A stretch of DNA of 64,000 bases from Flavisolibacter ginsengisoli DSM 18119 (lineage in GTDB: Bacteria > Bacteroidota > Bacteroidia > Chitinophagales > Chitinophagaceae), in contig NZ_FQUU01000001.1 of the NCBI RefSeq assembly GCF_900129295.1, forward strand, positions 1 through 64,000, given 5' to 3'. Made by a program: the position numbers and the translations under genes. Shown here piece by piece: positions 17,144 to 26,128 of the stretch. The notes under the pieces were generated by a model, which saw nothing but the letters and a program-made list of their open reading frames with translations, had not been told where the DNA came from and did no database searches. The first letter of the stretch is position 1. Each line of letters begins with the position of its first letter.

Positions 17144-19939
17144 TTATTGAGCATCTTTCACGCAACGAAAACCAACTGTTGCATTACGTTCAAATCCCTG
17201 CGATACTCGTAATAATTGTTGCCTGTAGTGCAGTTCACGCGGACCACCCTGCACATACCACCAGCTGCTTGAAGGCTTAAAATAGCTGCCACCCTTCATA
17301 ATGATGTATCGAAAACTTCCATTCATATAAAGGTCATTGGTCAATTGCCATACAGACCCTACCAGGTCCTGCAAGCCATATGGATTAGCGCCTTTACTGT
17401 AAGAACCCACCGGGTGCAGCCTGCCATCTCCAAGGTTGCACATGGAAGAATCTATTCCTTCAATAGCTGATGTAGATAATGTATTTGTTACATATTCAAC
17501 TTTACGTTTGACGGGCGTGGCCTGTACCCAGGGCCATTCATTCAACGAAGGCGTTTGCGCAGCATATTGCCATTCTAATTCTGTTGGTAATCTTTTGCCT
17601 GCCCATTTCGCATAAGCCCTGGCATCTTCGTAGCTGACATAGATAACAGGATATTGCTCCTCTCCTTTTTTGATCTTTCCTTTTACCCAATGTTTCAGGT
17701 AATTAGCGGTATCTGACGGCCTGTACCCGGTAGCATCAATAAACTTTTTATACTGTGCATTGGTAACAGGAAACTTATCCATAAAAAATGATTTCATTTC
17801 AAAGCTGCTATCTACGTCCTGTTTTGGATAAGGAATGAATTCATCTCCATTGCTGGCCTTGAAAGTAAATTTGCCTGCCGGAATATTTACCATACCCTGG
17901 GGAAAACTATTAGCGGGAGAAGTTGTTTCAAGTTTGGAAATGCGTCTTGCTTCACCTCTTTGAACAGTAACTATTGTCTCATCCAGCAATATTCCATTAT
18001 CCATTAACTGAATAACAAAATCTCCTTCAAATCGCCCAAATTGATCACTTAATAAAATTTCATTTTTCCCCGGCTTTAACATCAATGGTTTTTTCGCATA
18101 CGATGGCGCTCCAGCCCAAATGCGTAATTCAGTTCCTTTTTGTGCTGTCTGAATAACCAGCTTATCTCCATTTCGATGAGCATTGATCAGTAAAGGCAAC
18201 TGCGCTATACAGTCCACTTCACCTTCGTTATTGGTTCCTAAATATGCCTGATTGAATGCATTGGTTTCGGCATTTATCCACCACTCACCATTTTGCTCAT
18301 TCGGCTGAACAAGGCGATGGTGCCAGAGATCAACAAAATGCTGGCTGGCAGCAGGCTGTACGCTAAATAATTGTCCTTTATAGCCTGCAGGGCGGATACT
18401 ATAAATGGTATAAATAATTTTACCATCCTGGGGCCATTTATTTACCCAAATACTATCGGTAGAAGTTGGGATCAAAGGCTCCCAGTTACGGGAAGTAAAA
18501 TTGTTAGTGTTCTCTCGTAGGATTCTTGTTGTACGTCCAAGGTATTTATATTGTTCTTCAGCCCAGTCAGGCTGGCCTGGTGCCATGATATTGATCTCTG
18601 TACCATAGCCATTAAAGAATGAGGTTGCAAATTCCCGCTGAATTGGCTCTTTAAAAAGCTCCGCTACTCTATAAATAGCAAATTCCGGTTTGATCAGCTT
18701 ATTCAAATTGAGCATTGGCGCATAATACAATGCATTATGTACACGGCCTGATGGAATTCCTGCCATATCTTTTGGTACGGCCATGCCTTCACTGTACATT
18801 ATCACTCCTTTTCTCACCTTGTCAGCAGATTGCTGAAGCTCTTTACTTGCTTCTGCCTTTGTATCCAGCACAACACCATCGGCCGCAGTTGCTGCGATCA
18901 GATCAGAAATGCCTCCAAAATGATTCTCGCTTCGAGTGCTTTCATCCCAGGGATTATAACATACAAAGAATTTGATATTCTGCTTATGGAGTTCGTCTGA
19001 CAATTGATGAATCTTTTTAGTGCCACCAGGCAGATCCTGGAAAAGATCGAATTGGTTTCGTTGATCAAGGCCCAGTGTTGGCCAGGTTGGCCAAATGCTG
19101 ATCACATCATCACCGCCATAAAGCTTTTTACCTCTTTCAACAAATTCATTCAGGTGAAACTTGCCATCTTTATAATCATAGTAAAACTTATCCCATGTCA
19201 TCATAATATGCATAACATAAGAATGACGTATCCATTTCAAATCTTCTCTTTCAAAAAGACTGTTATCAAATTTCTCCACATCATACAACATTCTTCCCTG
19301 GAAAATTTGAGCCAATGCATCCTGCCATTTTGATGGTGCTGATTCTGCATAGAAATTATAAGTAACAGAACCTCCGGGGTATAAAATAGTTTCAAACCGT
19401 GTTCGTGTACCCTTTTTTATGCTTGCCCTGTTGCGACGCACAAGTCCTGTAACTGAAAGATCATTCTTTAAATTAAATGAACAATACCCCAAATCCCAGG
19501 CATTGTCCGGCACTATAACATTTACCGGCAATTTACCAGGAACAAACAAGTGGGTACGGGATAATTCATGATCTCCTTTACCCGTGATATAGATATGGTC
19601 TGAAGAAACACCAAAAGGAACTACATTTTCCAGGGTAATTGTATCTGCTGTAACATTGGTAAAAAGCAAGACTCCACGCAAGCCATTAGTGTTCTCTGAC
19701 ATTTCCTGCCAATGCAGGTTGACCTTGCTTTCGTTTCGGGATGATGTGTATTGTTTTTTATTTACAATAAAACTGGCCACAGGCAAATCTTTGGACAAAC
19801 TAATTTTATCGGATCCCAAAATAACTTTCTCGACTTCCATTGAGTCCTTATCAAAACCAAGAGCTGAAAGTTTTTGCTGGGCAAATGGCTTTACATTGAA
19901 CGCAACTGAACAGATCAATAAACAAAATAATTTTCTCAT
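17144..19939 (-). CDS. secreted fusion: TIM-barrel glycosidase-like domain plus C-terminal FGE/SUMF1-fold domain
   Basis: About 931 residues from the ATG at 19939 (a TTG 9 nt earlier is less likely), with a signal peptide ending PFAQ. After an N-terminal beta-sandwich (to about 240), a barrel-like region carries DDVISIWPTWPTLGLDQ, KFFVCYNPWDES, ADGVVLDTKAEAS and GVIMYSEGMAVP. The Asp and Glu ending two predicted strands would suit a retaining glycosidase of the GH13/GH31/GH36 superfamily; the exact family is not recognised. From about residue 680 a formylglycine-generating-enzyme fold begins (GMVNIPAGKFTF, FPVTNAQYKKFIDATGYRP, WAGKRLPTELEWQYAA, GSVWQLTNDLY, MKGGSY, GFRCVKDAQ). The Cys of the usual RGGSW...CR block is missing, so sulfatase-maturation chemistry is unlikely. 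First gene of the operon. Confidence 0.7.
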   Translation of the reverse strand: MRKLFCLLICSVAFNVKPFAQQKLSALGFDKDSMEVEKVILGSDKISLSKDLPVASFIVNKKQYTSSRNESKVNLHWQEMSENTNGLRGVLLFTNVTADTITLENVVPFGVSSDHIYITGKGDHELSRTHLFVPGKLPVNVIVPDNAWDLGYCSFNLKNDLSVTGLVRRNRASIKKGTRTRFETILYPGGSVTYNFYAESAPSKWQDALAQIFQGRMLYDVEKFDNSLFEREDLKWIRHSYVMHIMMTWDKFYYDYKDGKFHLNEFVERGKKLYGGDDVISIWPTWPTLGLDQRNQFDLFQDLPGGTKKIHQLSDELHKQNIKFFVCYNPWDESTRSENHFGGISDLIAATAADGVVLDTKAEASKELQQSADKVRKGVIMYSEGMAVPKDMAGIPSGRVHNALYYAPMLNLNKLIKPEFAIYRVAELFKEPIQREFATSFFNGYGTEINIMAPGQPDWAEEQYKYLGRTTRILRENTNNFTSRNWEPLIPTSTDSIWVNKWPQDGKIIYTIYSIRPAGYKGQLFSVQPAASQHFVDLWHHRLVQPNEQNGEWWINAETNAFNQAYLGTNNEGEVDCIAQLPLLINAHRNGDKLVIQTAQKGTELRIWAGAPSYAKKPLMLKPGKNEILLSDQFGRFEGDFVIQLMDNGILLDETIVTVQRGEARRISKLETTSPANSFPQGMVNIPAGKFTFKASNGDEFIPYPKQDVDSSFEMKSFFMDKFPVTNAQYKKFIDATGYRPSDTANYLKHWVKGKIKKGEEQYPVIYVSYEDARAYAKWAGKRLPTELEWQYAAQTPSLNEWPWVQATPVKRKVEYVTNTLSTSAIEGIDSSMCNLGDGRLHPVGSYSKGANPYGLQDLVGSVWQLTNDLYMNGSFRYIIMKGGSYFKPSSSWWYVQGGPRELHYRQQLLRVSQGFERNATVGFRCVKDAQ

Positions 19940-20216
19940 GTTGAACAAATAATACAGGATGGTATAAAAAGTACACTAAACAAAGGAAATTGAATATTAA
20001 AGCTTTCTTTTAAAAAGGATATTATAATATTATATCAATGAATCAATCTATGGTTTCCCATCATGTTATATTAGCATGGAATTTAGAGTTTGACTTTAAG
20101 CTCACCCGGTGGTAATGAAGCACCCCGGAGCAAGAAGATGACATTTCCAGGAAGATTATAGCTACCAGTCTTCTATGAGTATAGATTACTCTCATATTTT
20201 TTAATTGGTTTAGGAA

Positions 20217-20399
20217 TCAAATAAAAATCTGCATCTCGTAAGGCTTAAAGTTACCCGCGCCTGCGATCAAAGAAGGTTTTGCAGTAAGATTTTTAATCAA
20301 TTTAGCCGATAACGTTGCCGGTAACGTTATCGCAGAGGAATGAGTAATATTAGTATGCGGGAATGTCTGCCTACTGCTTGAATAGACCCAAAGTCTATT
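20217..20399 (-). pseudogene. possible decayed glycosidase C-terminus
   Basis: A 60-codon frame without a start codon, opened by a stop at 20400-20402, ends in AGAGNFKPYEMQIFI. This resembles the closing beta-strand of glycoside hydrolase C-terminal domains (pattern xLxPYExxVF), and the stretch before it (ITLPATLSAKLIKNLTAKP) is protein-like. No ATG and no upstream domain exist, so it would be a 3' remnant of a deleted gene. A stop-free run of this length can arise by chance, and the 26-bp operator lies within it. Confidence 0.3.
20307..20332. promoter_or_regulatory. LacI-family operator upstream of the fusion operon
   Basis: A 26-bp near-perfect palindrome: arms CGATAACGTT and AACGTTATCG around GCCGGT. 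The core matches the palindromes at 21516-21539 and 34243-34274. It is 367 bp upstream of the first operon gene. Confidence 0.8.
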
Positions 20400-20483
20400 T
20401 TAAAGTAAAAACTATGTGGTTATTACAACACTTTGGTTACTAAAGCTAAACGGATAGTTGGCTGCCGGGTGGCCGGATACTTA

Positions 20484-21494
20484 TTATTTGCTTGAATTCC
20501 GGATAACCAATTTTGTCCGAAGGCGGAATGTCTGGCAAGGAAAATTTTTATTTTGAATTTCATCGATCAATATTCCCATGGCCAGTTTACCCACTTCATA
20601 TCCGGGTTGCATAACTGTTGTTAATGAAGGCTCAACATAACCGCTCACGGGATCATCATTAAAACCTACCACCCTGACATCTTCGGGCACTTTAATGCCT
20701 TTACTTTTTAAATACTTTAATACGATAACTGCCGAAAGATCATTGATACAAAAAATAGCATCTACTGCAGGCTTTACCGACATAATTTTCTTTACGGCCA
20801 TTAAGGCATTTTCTTCAAAGGCCTTTGCAATTACAATTAAATCGGGATCTATTGGCAAATTATGATCTTTTAATGCACCCAGGTAGCCATTCATTCTGTT
20901 TACCGAAACAGATAAATCCGTTGGCCCGGTAATGTGAGCAATTCTTTTACATCCTTTCCTGATCAAATGTTTTACAGCATTATATGCGCCCTCATATTCA
21001 TCAACGATTACTTTACTGCAGGAAAAACCGTTCAATATGCGATCATACATTACAATTGGAATACCTTTTTGTCTTATTTTTTCAAATTCACAAATATCAC
21101 TGGATTCCTTTGATACTGAAACCAGTAAACCCTCGACATTACTGGCTACCAGCTTTTTAATACTGCTGATCTCCTGTGCTAGTGTTTCGTTGCTTTGGCA
21201 AAACATTACATGGTAATTAAATTCACTTGCTACATCTGTCATACCAGCCAAGGCCTGAGAAAAATAATTGGAATGAATTGCAGGAACAATCACTCCTATC
21301 ATTTTTGTTTGCTTTTTCACCAGGCTTTGAGCAATAAAATTGGGCTCATAATTCAATTCTTCAGCCAATTTCAGAACTGCCTCTTTTGTTTCCCGATTGA
21401 TATCCGAAGCGTTCCTCAATGCCCGTGATACAGTAGAAATAGAAATATTCAAGAGGCGGGCCAGATCCTTTATGGTCACTTGATCACTTCGCAT
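20484..21494 (-). CDS. LacI-family transcriptional regulator
   Basis: 336 residues from the ATG at 21494 (a TTG two codons earlier is less likely). The N-terminal helix-turn-helix VTIKDLARLLNISISTVSRAL and hinge helix (NYEPNFIAQSL) are typical of LacI/GalR proteins. The rest is a periplasmic-binding-protein-like effector domain (MIGVIVPAIHSNYF, DAIFCINDLSAV, VRVVGFNDDPVSGYVEPSLTTV). Effector unknown; a sugar from the local glycan is likely. The gene is divergent from a GH127-type gene, with an operator-like palindrome 22 bp from its start, so autoregulation is probable. Matching palindromes upstream of susC and of the fusion operon make this protein the likely local regulator. Confidence 0.93.
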   Translation of the reverse strand: MRSDQVTIKDLARLLNISISTVSRALRNASDINRETKEAVLKLAEELNYEPNFIAQSLVKKQTKMIGVIVPAIHSNYFSQALAGMTDVASEFNYHVMFCQSNETLAQEISSIKKLVASNVEGLLVSVSKESSDICEFEKIRQKGIPIVMYDRILNGFSCSKVIVDEYEGAYNAVKHLIRKGCKRIAHITGPTDLSVSVNRMNGYLGALKDHNLPIDPDLIVIAKAFEENALMAVKKIMSVKPAVDAIFCINDLSAVIVLKYLKSKGIKVPEDVRVVGFNDDPVSGYVEPSLTTVMQPGYEVGKLAMGILIDEIQNKNFPCQTFRLRTKLVIRNSSK

Positions 21495-21515
21495 TTTCAA
21501 ATATCGCTTTATTTC

Positions 21516-21539
21516 GAGAACGTTACCGGTAACGTTCTC
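21516..21539. promoter_or_regulatory. LacI-family operator in the lacI/GH127 divergent region
   Basis: A perfect 24-bp palindrome with the core AACGTTACCGGTAACGTT flanked by GAG and CTC. It sits 22 bp from the regulator start and 141 bp from the GH127-type start, suited to controlling both directions. Confidence 0.9.
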
Positions 21540-21680
21540 TTAAAAAACAATGCTGGTAAGGCATTGCCTACTCTTCAATTGTTATAGTTTAGAGCTTTTG
21601 TTAATATACTTTAAGTGTATTTTCCTTAGAAGAATTGAACCCTTCTATTTACACCATCAAATAAAATCAACAAGATTTAC

Positions 21681-23693
21681 ATGAAGAAACTTTTTTTTCT
21701 GTTACCTGCGCTGATGCTGGCAGTCATTACAGGCTATTCAAAGCCACCAGCTGATTCAATTAAAAACCTCTATTTACAAAACAGATATCCGCTCAGTTCA
21801 AAACCTTATATGGAACTACCCTTAGGAGCCATTAAACCCAGGGGTTGGTTACTCAATCAACTAAAAACAATGAAAACCGGGATGGCCGGCCAGTTAGATA
21901 AGCTTTACCCGGCCGTGTTGGGCAAACGTAATGGCTGGTTAGGAGGAGATGGAGATGTATGGGAAAGAGGACCTTACTGGCTAGATGGATTAGTTCCTTT
22001 GGCCTATATCCTCGATGATCATGAATTAAAGGAAAAAGCGCAAACCTGGATTGAATGGTCTTTGACTCACCAAATGAATGATGGTTATTTTGGACCGATT
22101 CCCCCCGAAAAAGAACCAGCTCCTGAGCCTGGACTACAAAGAAACAGGGCCCGTGACTGGTGGCCTAAAATGGTAATGTTAAAAGTCTTACAGCAATATT
22201 ATAATGCTACGCATGACAAAAGGGTAATCGATCTTATGCTGAAATATGCACATTACCAGTTAAAAACCCTTCCTGTTACACCACTTGGCTATTATTCCTG
22301 GTGGGGGGCCCAACGAGCCGGAGATAATTTATTGGTTGTGCATTGGCTATACAACCTGACAGGCGAGAAGTTTTTGCTGGACCTGGCTAATATTATTCAT
22401 AAGCAATCCTACGACTGGACAGCAAGTTTTTTATATTCAGACCTGTTACAATCAGAGTATAAATTTCATGGGGTAAACCTGGCACAGGGCATTAAAGAGC
22501 CTGTAATTTATTATCAGCAGGATCATGACCAAAAATATGTGGATGCCGTAAAAAAGGCTTTTCAAAACATACGCGACTTCCAGGGCCAGGCCCAGGGCAT
22601 GTATGGTGCGGATGAATTAACCCGCGGCAACGATCCGGTGCAGGGGTCAGAACTTTGTTCTGCTACAGAATTAATGTATTCTCTTGAGAATATGATGGCT
22701 ATCACTGCTGATGTAAGCATGATGGATCATCTTGAGAAGATCGCTTATAATGCTTTGCCCACCCAGATCGACGACGAATATATGAATCGCCAGTACTATC
22801 AACAGGCCAACCAGGTAATGATCACAAGGCACAACAGGAACTTTGTAACAGCCTATGATGGAACGGACCAGTGTTTTGGCCTGCTGACCGGTTATCCATG
22901 TTGCACAACCAACATGCACCAGGGATGGCCAAAGTTTGTGCAAAGCCTGTGGTTTGCTACTGAAGATAATGGACTTGCTGCATTGGTATTTGGAGCATCT
23001 GAAGTAAATGCAAAAGTGGGAGATGGAACAGAAATAAAGTTTATAGAAGAAACATCTTATCCATTCAATGATGAAATCAACTTCATATATAAAGCGAAAA
23101 AACAGGTTTTGTTCCCACTTCATCTTCGCATTCCTTCATGGTGTAACCAGGCAATCATAACGATCAATGGAGAAAAATGGACAGAATCCAAAGGCGGCCA
23201 GATCATAAAGATCAACCGAAAATGGAAAGATGGTGACAAAGTATCCCTGACGCTGCCAATGCAAGTTACCACCAGCCGATGGTTCAATAATTCAGTAGCT
23301 GTTGACAGGGGCCCATTGGTATATGCTTTAAAAGTTGAAGAAGACTGGAAAAATGTCAATGGAACAGACAGGTACGGAAGCTATAAAGAAGTCAGACCCC
23401 TTTCGCCATGGAATTTTGGGCTGGCCCAATCTTCTTTAAAAAATATTGAATCGGGATTCCAGGTTTCAATGAAAAAGAACATTGGTGATCAACCCTGGAA
23501 CTTAAGCAATGCACCCATTGAAATTAAAACCAAGGGTAAACTGATACCTGAATGGAAACTATATAACGAAACCGCTGGACCTTTACCTTATAGCAATATA
23601 GAGTATCTGAAAAATGAACCGGAAATAGAAATTACCCTGATTCCATATGGGTGCACTACCTTAAGGATTAGCCAGTTCCCTGTAGTTGAATAA
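21681..23693 (+). CDS. GH127-type (DUF1680) secreted glycoside hydrolase
   Basis: 670 residues with a signal peptide (MKKLFFLLPALMLAVITGYS). It belongs to the beta-L-arabinofuranosidase superfamily but to a different branch from the gene at 11759. Landmarks are LGAIKPRGWLLNQL, GDVWERGPYWLDGLVPLAY, E324-L-C326 (QGSELCSATE) and C407-C408 (GYPCCTTNMHQGWPK), so the metal-binding Glu/Cys set is kept. The C-terminal beta domains include LRIPSWCNQ and DRGPLVYALKVEE. It probably removes an L-arabinofuranosyl or related residue. It is divergent from the LacI-type regulator, with an operator between them, and ends at a strong terminator. Confidence 0.85.
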   Translation: MKKLFFLLPALMLAVITGYSKPPADSIKNLYLQNRYPLSSKPYMELPLGAIKPRGWLLNQLKTMKTGMAGQLDKLYPAVLGKRNGWLGGDGDVWERGPYWLDGLVPLAYILDDHELKEKAQTWIEWSLTHQMNDGYFGPIPPEKEPAPEPGLQRNRARDWWPKMVMLKVLQQYYNATHDKRVIDLMLKYAHYQLKTLPVTPLGYYSWWGAQRAGDNLLVVHWLYNLTGEKFLLDLANIIHKQSYDWTASFLYSDLLQSEYKFHGVNLAQGIKEPVIYYQQDHDQKYVDAVKKAFQNIRDFQGQAQGMYGADELTRGNDPVQGSELCSATELMYSLENMMAITADVSMMDHLEKIAYNALPTQIDDEYMNRQYYQQANQVMITRHNRNFVTAYDGTDQCFGLLTGYPCCTTNMHQGWPKFVQSLWFATEDNGLAALVFGASEVNAKVGDGTEIKFIEETSYPFNDEINFIYKAKKQVLFPLHLRIPSWCNQAIITINGEKWTESKGGQIIKINRKWKDGDKVSLTLPMQVTTSRWFNNSVAVDRGPLVYALKVEEDWKNVNGTDRYGSYKEVRPLSPWNFGLAQSSLKNIESGFQVSMKKNIGDQPWNLSNAPIEIKTKGKLIPEWKLYNETAGPLPYSNIEYLKNEPEIEITLIPYGCTTLRISQFPVVE

Positions 23694-23756
23694 ACTGATA
23701 TCTCCATAAACAAATTAAAAGTTACCGGCAGTTTACACTGCTTCTTTTGCAAAGCA

Positions 23757-23793
23757 GAAGGCCTTAAGAAATTAAGGCCTTCATTTTTTATTT
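23757..23793 (+). terminator. Rho-independent terminator after the GH127-type gene
   Basis: Perfect 11-bp stem (23757-23767 and 23772-23782), GAAA tetraloop and a T-rich tail. It lies in the convergent space and may also limit read-through from the minus-strand PUL. Confidence 0.92.
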
Positions 23794-23866
23794 ACAATAA
23801 GAAGCAGGTAAATTATACGCTAGAACTATAAAACGTCATATGCTTTACCCCACGTTCAAAGAAACA

Positions 23867-26068
23867 TTATTTCTTTTCCACAGGTTGTAATGAAAAGAAA
23901 AGCATTCCATAGCCTCCATATTGAGCCTGAACCACACGAATGGAATGTTTTCCATTTAAGGAAATAAATGCGTCATTATGATAATCAGCGTCATAAATGA
24001 TCTTAGTTGGATCCCAACTATTAATGACCAGCTTCCCATCTATAAATACCTTTACCATCTCCGATGCGCTGATTCCTAATCTGTATAACCCGGCCGGAAC
24101 ATTGATATCCGTGGTGGACTCTGTAACTATTTTTTCAGTTGGGATGTTCTTTCCAAATCCTTTTTCAAATACTGAACTCAGATCATGTCCTTCCGTAGTT
24201 TTTACAGGCATTGATTGCTGCAAACTATTGTAATAATTTTCATTTTTTACCGGGTCGTGGGTAGAATCTATTACAAACCATTTCATCTTCCAATTATATG
24301 ATGGATTAAATTCTCTGTAATGAAAAAGATAGGCTTTCCCAGCAGGGTATAGTTTCCCAAAAGGAGAAACAATACTTTCCCCATTATATTCCAATTCAAT
24401 ATCAATATCCTTCATAGCAGAAGTATCTTTAACAAAACTAAGTATACCGGGTATAAAACCCGAAGCAGCAGAAGGTTGAGTGACTCCTTTGATATGCTTG
24501 ATTTTCCATTTACCAGGTTTGCCAATAATATCAAAGTATAGTCTGCCGCTATCTGCTTTAGTTAACCAAAGCATAGGATAGTCAAAATTATAGGGCCCCC
24601 AAGGCGTCATCATTATATATTTCTTACCTTTTGGCTTTCCTGCAGGAATCATTGCATTTTGACCATTGGGTATTCCTGCCAAAACAGGATAAAAACTACT
24701 GTCATTAACCAGTGCTACACCGTCCCCGGTTTTTTCAATAACAATATCTTTTACTGTGGAATCAAATTTTTGCTGAAAGGAACTTTCAGTAACCTTATTA
24801 TTGGTAAAAACTACATGGGCAGTATTATTTATTGAAATAACATTCCGCAAACCATTAAAGCTATTATTGGCAATAGTATAGCTCATGCTACGGGTATCTC
24901 TTTGTTTTAAAAATCCATTGTCCTTCGGACGATTGGGAGATGACCATAATTCAAGGCCAACTTTGTCGCCATTAAATTGGTTTTGGGCAATAATATTGTT
25001 ATTACCATGTTCAATAGCTATAGCTGATAAATTATCAGCAAAATCATTATTAGCAATAATTGTGTTGTAGCTAAAACCGGCCCATATTCCATGCCAGCAG
25101 TCATGCATTTTATTGTTTATAACCTTATTCCTACTGAAGGTGATCTCAACTGCATTAGTTGGTGCATAGGAAAAATCGTTGCCATATATAAGGTTATCAT
25201 TGCAACCACCTTCACCAGTGTCCATTGTTGATTGCCCTGCCCATAAAAACAAACCATCGCCGGAATGCGTAACTGAATTGTAAGCAAAAACATTGTTGCT
25301 GCTATTTTCAAAGACCAGTATTCCGGCAGAATCCTGGCCCCGGTAATAAACGCCAAAACTAAACCCACGTACGTTCCAATCCACCTTATTATACATGATC
25401 CTGTTTCCGCTGCTGCGATACATCCCTATTCCCAGGCCTGAATTGAAAGAAAAATTATTATTGTAAATCAATCCACCATTACAATTCGTCATCATTAAAC
25501 CACACTGGCCATTCGTAACTGTTGTGTTGTGAATATCCATACTATCGCAATCACGTAAATAGATACCTGCTCCAAAACGAAGCCATTCGTCCCCTTCGTT
25601 GTGATGATAGCTTTGCCAATCAGCCAGGTCTTCCCGCTGCCTGTTACTATTTAAATGCTGCCTGAAATTATAGCTAAAATCAGCATTGTTTATATGCAGT
25701 CCATTGATCCCGCGAGCCATCAGTCCTACTTTATAGCCTTTTACAGTTAGGTTCTTCAGGGTTATATTGCGTCCGTTTTTAATAATTATACATGTCCCTT
25801 GAAACCGATCAGGATTTTCTTCATCGCGATTCCCTGAAATAACTGCTCCATTAAAATCAACCGTAATATTATTTCCTTCAATGATTATTGCTCCCTGGGA
25901 TAAGGAATCTGCACCATCTAAATGATAAGTCCCCTTTTTTATGGTCACAGAATGCGTAATATGCATGTTACTATGTAATGGGACACTCTTTTGTCCTAAT
26001 GATGCCAGGGGGATCAAAACAAATGATCCAAAAAGTAAAAACAAGAATAAGTGTAAGGTGAATTTCAT
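23867..26068 (-). CDS. secreted right-handed beta-helix protein with C-terminal PA14-like domain
   Basis: 733 residues with a signal peptide ending ASLGQ. Residues about 40-440 are a NosD-like right-handed parallel beta-helix, seen as recurrent N-x-I-x-x-N-x-F/S-x-N turns (GNNITVDFNGAVI, SGNRIMYNKV, YNTIIANNDFADN, GNNNIIAQNQF). After a linker domain, the last 100 residues (GLYRLGISASEMVKVFIDGKLVINSW ... SIRVVQAQYGG) resemble a PA14 carbohydrate-binding fold. It may bind or cleave a polyuronide or arabinan, but no lyase triad is identifiable. It is the last gene of the six-gene PUL transcript. Confidence 0.75.
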   Translation of the reverse strand: MKFTLHLFLFLLFGSFVLIPLASLGQKSVPLHSNMHITHSVTIKKGTYHLDGADSLSQGAIIIEGNNITVDFNGAVISGNRDEENPDRFQGTCIIIKNGRNITLKNLTVKGYKVGLMARGINGLHINNADFSYNFRQHLNSNRQREDLADWQSYHHNEGDEWLRFGAGIYLRDCDSMDIHNTTVTNGQCGLMMTNCNGGLIYNNNFSFNSGLGIGMYRSSGNRIMYNKVDWNVRGFSFGVYYRGQDSAGILVFENSSNNVFAYNSVTHSGDGLFLWAGQSTMDTGEGGCNDNLIYGNDFSYAPTNAVEITFSRNKVINNKMHDCWHGIWAGFSYNTIIANNDFADNLSAIAIEHGNNNIIAQNQFNGDKVGLELWSSPNRPKDNGFLKQRDTRSMSYTIANNSFNGLRNVISINNTAHVVFTNNKVTESSFQQKFDSTVKDIVIEKTGDGVALVNDSSFYPVLAGIPNGQNAMIPAGKPKGKKYIMMTPWGPYNFDYPMLWLTKADSGRLYFDIIGKPGKWKIKHIKGVTQPSAASGFIPGILSFVKDTSAMKDIDIELEYNGESIVSPFGKLYPAGKAYLFHYREFNPSYNWKMKWFVIDSTHDPVKNENYYNSLQQSMPVKTTEGHDLSSVFEKGFGKNIPTEKIVTESTTDINVPAGLYRLGISASEMVKVFIDGKLVINSWDPTKIIYDADYHNDAFISLNGKHSIRVVQAQYGGYGMLFFSLQPVEKK

Positions 26069-26091
26069 TTCTGCAAATAGAATTAAATGAG

Positions 26092-26115
26092 CAGGACACC
26101 TTGTGAGGTGTCCTG
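26092..26115 (-). other. intercistronic hairpin within the PUL
   Basis: Perfect 9-bp inverted repeat (CAGGACACC and its complement, 6-nt loop) between the stop of the gene at 26129-27292 and the start of the beta-helix gene. No U-tract on the transcribed strand. Confidence 0.75.
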
Positions 26116-26128
26116 TAGATGTAATGAA

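Larger units (their letters stand above)
19940..20483. other. regulatory gap with operator and possible gene tail
   Basis: A 544-bp stretch between the fusion gene start and the end of the LacI-type gene. It contains the operator palindrome at 20307-20332 inside a protein-like open frame at 20217-20399. The part nearest the fusion gene (19940-20216) should hold its promoter and leader, but no box was recognised with confidence. Confidence 0.5.

Noticed and set aside
17144-19939. Sulfatase-modifying enzyme (formylglycine generator)
   Set aside because: The FGE-like fold lacks the Cys of the catalytic block and is attached to a larger glycosidase-like protein.
20391-20409. Terminator of the lacI-type gene
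   Set aside because: The 7-bp AT-rich hairpin has no T-run on the minus strand and lies inside the protein-like frame.
22671-23123. 150-codon minus-strand frame
   Set aside because: It is antisense to the GH127-type gene and Cys/Ile/Phe-rich in the way shadow frames are.
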